Assembly (NCBI GenBank): GCA_029339195.1 | Contig: JAPTJF010000020.1 | Span: forward strand, 124,001 to 188,000 | Direction of reading: 5' to 3' | Length of the DNA stretch: 64,000 nucleotides | Origin: Micractinium sp. NFX-FRZ | Lineage: Eukaryota; Chlorophyta; Trebouxiophyceae; Chlorellales; Chlorellaceae | In this document: positions 54,990-64,000 of the stretch, in pieces | Layout of the letters: every line of letters starts with the position of its first letter | Position numbering within the stretch: position 1 is the first letter of the stretch | Program-made: the position numbers and the translations under genes | Notes under the pieces: model-generated | The model's input: the letters and a program-made list of their open reading frames with translations, nothing else | Told to the model about the DNA's origin: nothing | Database searches by the model: none

Positions 54990-57900
54990 ATGCTGGGCGC
55001 AACCCACGCGGCCACGATCATTGTGGCGGCCTCAATTCTGCTGCTACAGCTCCCAATTTGCACAGGTGCGCCGCAGACCCCCGCAGGTCGGCGTGCGGAA
55101 AGGTGCGGGGCCATCCTGGTTGTCCCATTCCTCGCCAACCCGCAGCCCGAACCCGCCACAGAGCGTCGGAGCGCAGTCAGTAGCCGTCTGGACGGTCGGC
55201 AGGCCGGCAACCCTTGTGCACGTGCCGCACCAACCGAGTGGGTGGCCGGCGCCGCCCCGGCGCCCGCTGAGGGGGTGGCGCCAGACTCTAGTTGGTGTCT
55301 GTACACATTTGCATCCACCTCACCAGCTCGGGGAGGCCCGTGGTGCTGCCGCTTGATGTTGAACTGCAGGATCGAGCGAAGATGGCGACTTTGGCCGCCG
55401 GAGCAGCCGCAAGCTGCAGGCTGCCCTCGGGTACAACGTGAGGCGGTGGCATGGGGTGGCCCGGCAGCGGGCGGGGCGGGTGCTGTGCGGCAGGCTGCGC
55501 TGGCTGACGCTGGCTGCGAGTGGCAGCGCTGGCCCCACCTCGTGTCATTCCCCGCCTTCCACCCCGCCCCACCCACCCTACCCCACGCCGCCGACCGCGC
55601 TCCTGTCCCTCCACTCCGCTCCCCTCGCCCGCCGCCCCACACAACGTCTCCACCAGAACTCGGCAAAGGGCAGAGAGAGCAGCATCCTGGACCTCATCCC
55701 TCTCATCACATCCTCCCTCATATTGTTTACATCACAATCACACTGACCCCCACCCGCATCCCCTCCCTCCCTGCGCCACCTGCGCTCCCCCCCCCCCTGC
55801 ACAGTTTGAGGGCTACTGGCTGCAGCAGAACCTGACGGAGCAGCAGGTGGAGGGCGGGCAGAATGCGGCGGTGGCCGTCGCCACGGCGCCCGGGGGCCGG
55901 GTCTACGAAGCCCTCGGCTTCATCTCCTCCGGCATTGTCAAGGCGTTTGATGCGCGGGGGCTGCGGGCGGCGCCCAGCTGGGGCATGCTGGGAGGTGGGG
56001 CCAGCCAGATGGACGGCGGGGCGCAAGATTTGGAGGTGGACGCCGCCGGCAATGTGTTCCTCCTCGACAGCAAGTGAGTGAACTTGGCTGGGGTTGCCGT
56101 GGAGTGGCACTGGAATGGGTGTGCAGGTGTGCGGGTCAACGCGCGCTGGGTGCAGCCGTAGCGCTGGCGCTGGGAGTGTGTTCCTCCCCAGAGAAAACAA
56201 AAAGTGAGTGAGCTGGCTGGAGGCGATGTTGGAGTTGCTGTAGAGTGGTGCGGGAGGCGGGCGCAGGTGGGCGGGCGGGGAGGGCCACGTGTATGGCTCA
56301 GGCGGGCTGCCGAAGCGCACTATGGGCGCCGTAGCGCTGGCGCCGGCGCCGCGCCCTCACGCTGCCGCGCGCCGTGCCCGCGTGCCCTTCCCACCCGCCA
56401 TCCCACCCGCCCCTCCCTCCTCGCTTTCACTCATGTTCCCGATCCCACCATGTTGTGTCATGTTATGTCATGTTGTGTCCCCCTCCACTCCGCTCCCCTT
56501 CACACCCATGCAGGAGCGTCAAGAAGTGCACCCCCACTGGCGCCCTGCTGCTGCGCATTGATGTGCCAGGGCCTGTGCTGAGTGACGAGGGAGACTACAA
56601 GCCTCCCTACATCACCTCTGGCCTGGCGGTCGACCCCAGTGACGGCAGCATCGTTGTGGGCGTGTTCTCCGAGTATGGGTACGGCACACAAGGACAGCTG
56701 TTCAAGTTCAGGTGGGTGGTGGGCAGCTGCCCGGCAGCTGGGCACCCGGCTGGCGTGCTGTATGGGGGTTTGGCACTGATGGACAGCTGTGCACATTCTG
56801 CGTGGGTGGCCCAGCTGCCCGGCATGTGTGCTGTACGCTTGGCAGTGCGGCACGCGCGAGCCAGCAGTTCGAACAGCGCACGACACAGGGAGGTGTTTGC
56901 ACGCTTACCACACCCGGTGGCGGCTTGTTCTTGAGTCGCGCACGCCCCACCTTGATCTGTCTTCCATTCCTGTCCTACACAAGTGCAGCCGTGGCGGCGC
57001 GCTGAGCTGGCGTGTGGGCTTGAATGGCACGGGGCGGCCCTACGAGGAGTATGGGGCCGGCAAGGTGGCCATCGATGCCTCTGGATGCATCTATGTTCTA
57101 GATAAGGACGGCAGCGGGATACTCAAGTGAGTGTACCTGCCATGTAGCTGCCGCGTAGCTGCTGCCGCCGCCTCCGCTGTCGCTGTGCATAGGCAGCAGT
57201 GGGTGACGACTGACACCAGCGGCACGCTTGATCAAGTGCTGCTGCTGCTGCCACATGGCAGGTGCCGCCGCTGCTGCTGCGCAAAGGCAGGTAGCACCGG
57301 GCAGGGGCGGCATCGGCATGCCAAAGCGGGCATGTCGTGCCTGCGGGCAGCTGATGGAAACACTTCCCATCACACCTCGCGCCTACCCCTGGCCCTGCTG
57401 CGCCGTCTGCACCAAGCCAGCCACAGCAAGGCTATTTGCCACCTGCTCAAGCAACGATGGAGTCTCACGGCATGCATTCATCCCACTGCATTCCCTGCCC
57501 CTGCCCCTGCCCCTGCCCCCGGCCCCACTCAGGATGAGCCCGTCTGGGACCCTGCAGCGCCGGTTGAGCCAAGTGGGAAAAATCGGCGGCCTGACATCCA
57601 TCGCCGTGCACTCCGCCACGGGCCGCATCTTTGCCACGCACACGGCCCGGGCGGAGGTGCAGGTGTTCAGCACTGCGGGCTCGTACCTGGGAGTGGTGAG
57701 CGGGGAGGGCAATGCATGGGGAGGGCAATGCATGGGAACAGGATGGAAAGAGGGGCAGAGGGTGGGGAGTGCGGGCAAAGGGTGGGAGGCTGTGGGAGTT
57801 GTTGACACCTCGGGGTACTGCCTGGGAGTGGTGAGCAGGGGGAAGGGGGTTGGGGAGGGGTGAGCAGGGGGGGAAGGAGTGGAGGGGTGGTGAGCAGGTC

Positions 57901-59222
57901 GGGGACGGGGTACGCAACTGGTGGCCGACACATGCTGGCGCTTTGCTGGGCTGCGCTGGGCTGGCTAGGAGCGAAGCCGCCCCCCCCTGCCGCTTGCGCC
58001 GCCCGTCGGTTGCAGCCCACCCGCCCTGCCTCCTGCCATCCTCAGAAACGGGCTTTGCCTCTCAAAGGCGTTCCACCCTGCCCTCTGCCTGCCTTTCTGC
58101 CTTGCCTGCGAAACCTGCCCGGAAACCACGCGCTGGTTTGCCCGCCCACTCCCACCCCCGCGCCCACCCGCCGTGCAGCTGGGCACCGCCGGCAGTGGCG
58201 CCGGCCCGCGGTATGGCAATCTCGTGATGCCCAACTCCATTGCAGTCGAGCAATCTACGGGTGAGGGGCGGGAGAGGAGCAGGCACCGTGCAGCCAAAGC
58301 GAGCAGCCAGGCAGGCGCAGGCCCAGCCGCCTCAAGCAGCACCGGCGGCATCTGCACTGTGGGGCAGCAGCACATGGGGTGGCAGGGCAGCAGCACGCGA
58401 GGTGGCACGCACCTGCCGGGACGCCACCCTCTGGTGTGCTGCCCAGCGCCTCCTTCCGCTCCCCTTGGCCCACTCGCTCCGCAGGCTGGTCATGCTCTTG
58501 CAGCTGTCACTTTACATGAACCTGTCACATCCTTGCAGGCACACTGTATGTGGGAGATGCCGCCACGTTCCTCATCCTACGGTACAAGAACGGGTGCGTG
58601 CGTGCGCGCATGGGTGACGCGCGCAGAGGCAGGGCTGGCTGGAGCCCAACAAGAGCGGCCTGCCACGTCGGCACTCAGTGGCGGATGGGGTTGAAAGGCC
58701 GACTGCATGGGCAATTGCCTGATGACAGCGATTGACCCCAATTAAACGGCAGGAGCGGTCGCCGTTGAGCGGGTGGTGCAGAGCAGGCGGCGAGAGAGGA
58801 GCACTGTCGTGCATGCCCCACACCGGCCAGGCGCCCGCTGCACCCCGCCGCAGAGCTGCCCTGAAGGCATGGCCTGACCAAATGCGCATATGCGCTCCCC
58901 TCCCCGGTTCACTAACCGCAAACCCCCTGGTGCGCTCCCCTCCCCTGTTCACCGACCATGTGCAGGCCTGTGGGACCCTGCACCGCCTTGGACCCCTTCT
59001 GTAGGACCTGCCTGCACCCCACCGCCTGCGCGCAGTGCATCAGCCCAGCATACTCCATTGGGGACGACGGCAAGGTGGGGCCAGCAATGCTCGCAGCAAA
59101 AGTTTGCAGCAACGCGCGCAGCCTGCCTGTCTGCAGGGGAGGGTAGGATGCATGCCACGTCAGCACAACCCTGTGCGACTCGCAGGCATCAACACTCGCA
59201 GCGCTGCTCTGCATCAGGAGCA

Positions 59223-59255
<33 letters not shown>

Positions 59256-62200
59256 ACCGGGCTCCTGCTGTTGACGCCTTAACAGGCGCGGCATGCATCT
59301 TGATGGCTACCCCCCAAAATCCCTTGCCGTGCTCGCCGAGCTGCCCCCTCTTGCTCATGTTCGTGTGCGCCCTGCCAACCACCCTCATGCCACCCCGCAG
59401 TGCCGCGCGGGCACGTGCCACGACGTCGTCGACGACTGCGCAACCTGCGCCTCCCTCACAGCATGCAAGACGTGCCTGCCAGGCTTCACGCTCTCCGCCT
59501 TTGGGAAGGTGTGTTGAACCCTCCGTGTGTGTGTCTGCTTGTTTGTGGGAGTCTGTCTGTCGTGGGTGGATGGCAGTACCCCATGCTGGGGGGATCGCGG
59601 CCTTGCGGGCTGCCGCACCTGCTTTTGCCACAGCGCTGGCGCTCCATCCTCGAGCTCAATCCAGCCCTGCTTTGCCCTCCCTGCCTGCACTCCTCCCCCC
59701 CTTCCCCTTGCAGTGCGTGTCGGACGACTGCCAGGACCCCAAGTGCAAGACCTGCGCCACCCCCACCACGTGCGAGGAGTGCTGGGACCCTGCGTTTGCG
59801 CCGGGCGCCACCGGCAAGTGCGAGCCCGAGATCTGGTCCAGGTGGGCCAAGTGCAACAGTGTAGTGTAGTACACCATGTATAGTGCAGTACAGTATCGTG
59901 CAACAGTGTAGTGTACTACACCCATGGACTATCATTCGTGTGGGCGTGTGTGTCGTATGCGCAGGAGCAGGGGGGCGGGGAATGCCCCTGTGCGCAGGGA
60001 CCCCAGCACGGGTCGCCCTTGCCTCTGCTGTCTGCCCCCATCCCTTCATATGAGCGTCCACTCCTGCCTCTGCGATTGATCGTTTAGTTTTTTCTCATTC
60101 AGTATGTAACCACCTGCATCCTGCTGTCGGTGCAGGTGCCGGCAGTTCGACCCCAGCTGCCGCTACTGCTCCTCCGCCGTGCAATGCACCCTGTGCCTGA
60201 GCGACGACTATGTGGTGGCGGTGGATGGCAAGGTGCGTTTCATGACCATTCACGACTGCCTTTCGTGACTATCTTGATACTGGCATCTGGTAGGGGACAG
60301 CCCTGCAAGGTGGCATGTGCCTGGCTGCGAGCTACGTGGCGGCGGTGGATGGCAAGTTGCGGGCTGTGGTCATGCCACCTTAACAAGAGTCACATTTAAC
60401 GCGCCATGATGTATTTTCCTCCTTCGCAAGCATGTGGCGCGTAATTGAGATCAGCATGTGTCCGATGGGATCTACAACGTCCCCACGTGTCTGCTGCCTT
60501 CCCAACTGACGCCCGCCGAAGCTGTGAAGCACCCTCTGCTTTCTTCTGCACCGCCTCTCCCACCTTCTTATGCAGCACAACCCCTCCCCTTTGTTCTTTC
60601 TTCCTTTTGCACTGCAGTGCCAGCTGGACCCCACCAAAGCCTGCCGGGCCGCCGACCCGCAGTGTGCGGTGTGCGCCAGCGCCACGCGCTGCCAGCAGTG
60701 CAAGGGCGCCGGTTGGGTGGTGGGCACCAACGGCAGGTGCCGCCCCCGGCAGTGCACCGACACTGACCCCTTCTGCGCGGCCTGTCTCTCTCCCACCCTG
60801 TGCGGCCAGTGCAAGAGCGACGCGTACACTGTCAACGAGGGGGGGAAGGTGGGCACAGGGAGTGTGTTTCTGTGTACACATGCTGCCATTTCGTTCCGCC
60901 CCTCCTCCAAAATCCACCCACACTCGGCTAAGCACCACCCACCCACCCACCGGCCCCACACGAACCCCCCTAACACCACCCACGCCACGCACCACCACCC
61001 TTGCGTGCAGTGCGAGGACGCCGGCTGCAAGCAGGCCGACCCCCAGTGCCGGTCATGCCGGAGCGCCACAACATGCGCAGCGTGCAACCCAGGCTTCGTC
61101 GTGGTCAATGGCAAGGTAATGCGCTGCACACACTTCAAAGGCACAAAATCTGAAAGGGCAATAGGTATCATGCTGCAACAACCTTGAGCTACCAGCCAGT
61201 TTGTCAGGGCAGGGCTGGGATTAGGGTGGCTGTGTGGAGGCTTCGTTTGGGCAGATGGAAGGGCGTGGTGCCTGCCTGCACAGTGGCTGCCTGACTGAGG
61301 TATGCCACGGAGGGTGCAAGGGCGTGCTGGATCTGGTGCCGCCGCACTACTGGCATCGCCGATCCACGTGCCGCACATTCTGACACAAGCGGCGCTGCCC
61401 CCAATGTGCCTTCACTGCTGCTGCCACTGCTGTTGCCTCCACCCCTGCAGTGCCAACTGAAGGAGGCAAACGTCGACACGCGCTGCGTGCGCAGGATACC
61501 AGCCTGCAAGTCGTGCAAAAGCCCCACCCGCTGCGCGGTGTGTAAGGCTCGCTACGCGCTCACCGGCGCTGGAACGGTGGGTGGTGGTACAGAGGTGCAG
61601 GTACAGGTGGCGGCAGGGCGCTGCCAGGGGCTGGTGCGAGCTGCGCTGCGGGGTTCCGTGCCGTGGCACTGCTGCTATGCATGCTGTGGTCGTGCCCTCG
61701 CTGTGCAGCAGCACAGCGCGCAACTCCATGCCGCTGGCGTGGTGGGCTGGCCACAGCAGCCACGCGGGCAGGCCTCGCACGGCAAGCCCCTGCACTGCAG
61801 CGCTGCGACGTGGCAACCCCCGGCAGCCAACCTGCTCCCCCTCCCCGCCAACCTCCCTCACGATCTGCCCTGCTGTGCCTAGGCCTGCTCTGCCTGCTCT
61901 GCCTGCTCTGCACCCCTCCTGGTCCCCTGGGCAAAAGAGCCGCTGCATGGTTCGGGTGCTAGATGCCCTCATGACTCACTTGCCTCCTCGTGTTGATGTG
62001 TGTGCAGTGCCGCCTGGCAGCGTGCCTCGAGAGGGACCCCTTCTGCTCCGTGTGCGCCTCGGCGACTGCCTGCAAGACGTGCGTGGCCGGGTACGGCGTC
62101 AACAGCGGCACGCGCAAGGTGAGCGTGCTGTGCAGGGCACAACATGCGTGCAGCGAAGTTACACCTGAGCTATATGCAGGTGTGCTGCAAGGCTTCTGAG

Positions 62201-63473
62201 GCACCTGAAGCGTGCGGTCAGCAAGCCGCTCGCCTGCCGCCGCCAGCCTGCCAGTGCGGCACTGCCTGCAGAGCCACACATTGTGGAAGGCATAGCAGCT
62301 GGGGGGCGCCCAGTGGCGGGGGGGGTGCCTGTTGCAGCCGGCCCACAAGGCTGGGCATGAGTGCAAAAACGCGGCCATATGAGCGCTCCTGCTGCCTCCC
62401 ACTGGCAGCCCCTCTGCGCGCCCGCTCGCGCCCGCCCACCGCCCCCTGCCCCGCAGTGCACACGCCTTGGTGCCTGTGTTGGCAACAACGACCCCTTCTG
62501 CCTGAGATGTGATGCCCGGAAGCCACAGGTGAGCAGCGGGGACCATCCAGGGTGTGTTGTGAGCAGCTGTGGGGAGCTAGGCTGACCACTCGCCTCGCCC
62601 GGCAGGCAGACCCTTATGGGTGGCAGCGCTGCTGGGCCCTGCTGTCCCTCTATCGGCAGGCGCTGCTGGGTCGCACTGTCCCGCAATCGGACAGGCACCA
62701 GTGACTGCTGGGTCGTGCCACAAGCCTGCAGCCTCCAGGTGGCAGTTAGAAGGGCAGCGCCTGGAAGTCCTATGTGGCAGGGTGCCTTCCCCATGCACGC
62801 ACTCTCACGACCGTGCCGCCCCACCCCGCGCACCTGGCCGCATTTCGCTGGAGGGTGCGCCGCCTTTCTCCATGCCCACAACCCAGCCCAGCGGTTGCTT
62901 GCACGCCGGTGCAGCTCCACCAATGGTGCCGTCTCTTCCCGCATGCTCACAGCACCACCCTCCCTCCGCCTCACACCCCTGCTGCAGGTCTGCCTGATGT
63001 GCCGTTGGTTCTACGGCCTCAGAGGCAACAAGGTGGGTGGCTTTATGTGCAAGTGGAAGCAGGCAGGAGGGTCCTGAGCCGTCCCCACAGCTCATGGTTC
63101 GGTGGAGTGCGGGCTAAGCTAGCACTGCGGGCAGCAGGGGGGCGGTGGATGCACCACGCAGGGTCCGGTGGATGGCGGCGGATGTCGCTGCTGGGTGCTG
63201 GGCGGCAGGTACGTGCCATGCCTGCCTGCGCGCTGCCTGGGTGGCTAGGGTGGCCTGGGCAGTCAGGTGCGTGCATGTGCGCCTCCCCGCAGGTGCAAAC
63301 TTGTGTCCACGACTGGGCATCGGCGCTCCTGGATGCACCGTGCAGGGTGACCCGCTGCCCACGCTCAACTTGCCTGCCATCTGTGAACGTGATATCCGTG
63401 CGCTCATAATTTATTAAGTTTGTGTTCCCCCGTCCATGGCCTGCAGTGCGTGTTCTGGGGCTATCGGCGGTAA
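54990..63473 (+). CDS. Secreted NHL-repeat / Cys-rich array fusion protein
   Basis: Nineteen exons: 54990-55065, 55370-55437, 55805-56073, 56514-56711, 56989-57126, 57533-57695, 58179-58260, 58539-58593, 58966-59074, 59401-59508, 59714-59841, 60136-60232, 60618-60848, 61011-61115, 61451-61576, 62008-62118, 62457-62528, 62988-63032 and 63447-63473 (2208 nt, 735 aa). The signal peptide is MLGATHAATIIVAASILLLQL. The first half is an NHL-type propeller (DLEVDAAGNVFLLDSK, GLAVDPSDGSIVVGVFSEYG, KVAIDASGCIYVLDKDG, SIAVHSATGRIFATHTARA). The second half is an array of eight-Cys-style units such as CTALDPFCRTCLHPTACAQC, CHDVVDDCATCASLTACKTC and CEDAGCKQADPQCRSC. Most Cys-rich units occupy one phase-0 exon beginning with TGC and ending GK. 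The end VCLMCRWFYGLRGNK-CVFWGYRR is short of a membrane anchor. It is a probable extracellular binding protein, and its function is unknown. Confidence 0.8.
56150..56260 (+). repeat. Ghost of NHL/Cys-rich gene exon 3 end
   Basis: GTGTGTTCCTCCCCAGAGAAAACAAAAAGTGAGTGAGCTGGCTGG plus GTTGGAGTTGCTGTAGAGTGG copy the exon 3 end, donor and intron start (56053-56112: AATGTGTTCCTCCTCGACAGCAAGTGAGTGAACTTGGCTGG, GTTGCCGTGGAGTGG). Confidence 0.85.
57795..57850 (+). repeat. Ghost of NHL/Cys-rich gene exon 6 end
   Basis: CTCGGGGTACTGCCTGGGAGTGGTGAGCAGGGGG copies GGGCTCGTACCTGGGAGTGGTGAGCGGGG (57678-57706), including a full GT donor. Confidence 0.85.
59214..59258. repeat. CAG trinucleotide tract
   Basis: AGGAGCAGGAGCAGCAGCAG continues as about nine CAG units, in an intron. 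Confidence 0.9.
60298..60375 (+). repeat. Ghost of NHL/Cys-rich gene exon 12 end
   Basis: TGTGCCTGGCTGCGAGCTACGTGGCGGCGGTGGATGGCAAGTTGCG copies TGTGCCTGAGCGACGACTATGTGGTGGCGGTGGATGGCAAGGTGCG (60192-60238). The GGT donor has become GTT. Confidence 0.9.
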
Positions 63474-64000
63474 ACCCGGGCCCTCGACATTTGATCACAA
63501 GAAGGCGGAAGGCCGCCTGATGAACGGGCGTGGGAGAGGAAAGGAACAGCCTCCGTCTGTCTTTTCACCGGAAGCTACTCCAACTGTTATCACAAGGGTT
63601 ACATAAAGGAGCACTACATTCACACAGCACAGCACAGCACAGCTGGCCAGCTGCGGCACAGCCTTGCAACATTGCCTGCAAGCTTGGCGTGGCTAGCAGC
63701 AGCGCTGCACGCAGCGTCGCCACGCGCCCACACACGCACCCGTTCGGTTTTTCTATTTGTCGGCTCGCAATTGCGAGCCACGCCTGGCGGGCCACTGATT
63801 GTGTGCTTGTTTGCACCCCTGCTAGCTCCCTCAACCCACGCCCAAGGGCGTATTCTTCTTCTTCTTTCTCCCTTTGTCTGCCAATGGCGTTCTGTGTGCA
63901 CCACCGTTTCCCTCCCAAGCAAACCGTGTTCTCACTTGCACCGGGCTGCCATGCAACCACGGCCGGGCCTGGAGGTGCACGTGTGGCGCCGCATCACGCC
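63474..64000. other. 3' flank, nothing recognised
   Basis: This is the 3' UTR and downstream sequence of the NHL/Cys-rich gene. A minus-strand open frame at 63565-63960 has no recognisable domain. A short ACAGCACAGCACAGCAC run lies near 63626. Confidence 0.5.

Noticed and set aside
63297..63409. Alternative last exon of the NHL/Cys-rich gene (VQTCVHDWASALL)
   Set aside because: It is in phase 0 and has a stop, so it is possible, but the 63447-63473 exon gives a Cys-starting end consistent with the other exons; kept only as an alternative.
63565..63960. Minus-strand 131-codon frame at the right edge
   Set aside because: The composition shows no recognisable domain, and it may simply be antisense to a 3' UTR.

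Overview
The window is a nuclear segment from a green alga, most likely a Chlorella-type trebouxiophyte; the species cannot be told from the sequence. Reasons: high GC, many short GT-AG introns, genes packed head-to-head and tail-to-tail, a plastid-targeted CYP97 carotenoid hydroxylase, algal cell-wall type proline-rich sequence, TGTAA polyadenylation-like motifs after several stops, and a nuclear copy of mitochondrial nad7. All gene models were assembled by hand from reading frame, splice consensus and intron phase. For every complete model except the F-box gene the summed exon length is a multiple of three.

Layout: (1) 1-952 minus, partial gene, possibly ZW10-like. (2) 1163-9429 plus, 14-exon ZCCHC17-like RNA-binding protein with two S1 modules; a complete four-exon 2OG-Fe(II) oxygenase gene (6301-8498 minus) lies inside one of its introns. 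(3) 9574-13678 minus, F-box/LRR protein. (4) 13818-14335 and 14497-15712 plus, two unknown small proteins. (5) 16354-20926 plus, secreted Cys-rich repeat protein. (6) 21391-24875 minus, organelle-type protein with an SRP54 M-domain-like core and a SEC-C-like tail; an intron carries a minisatellite and a 100-N gap. (7) 25402-28042 plus, secreted single-FAS1 protein. (8) 28246-35883 minus, 17-exon CYP97. (9) 36343-37811 plus, OPA3-like; 38390-39303 plus, EMC5/MMGT. (10) 39870-42482 minus, secreted Cys/Pro-rich protein. (11) 43565-48857 plus, secreted NHL-repeat protein with an extensin-like tail. (12) 49195-49480, nad7 NUMT. (13) 50017-54074 plus, calcineurin-like (purple-acid-phosphatase type) phosphoesterase with a C-terminal membrane anchor. 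(14) 54990-63473 plus, 19-exon secreted protein joining NHL repeats to a long Cys-rich array.

Five of the genes encode secreted proteins of extracellular-matrix or adhesive type (FAS1, NHL plus polyproline, NHL plus Cys-rich, Cys-rich, Cys/Pro-rich). No operon logic is expected or seen. The most unusual signal is structural: in at least nine genes the introns contain one or more degenerate copies of the adjoining exon edge together with its splice junction (ghost exon edges). This points to local tandem duplication as a recurrent source of intron growth, and possibly intron birth, in this genome. Several introns also appear to use GC-AG rather than GT-AG boundaries.
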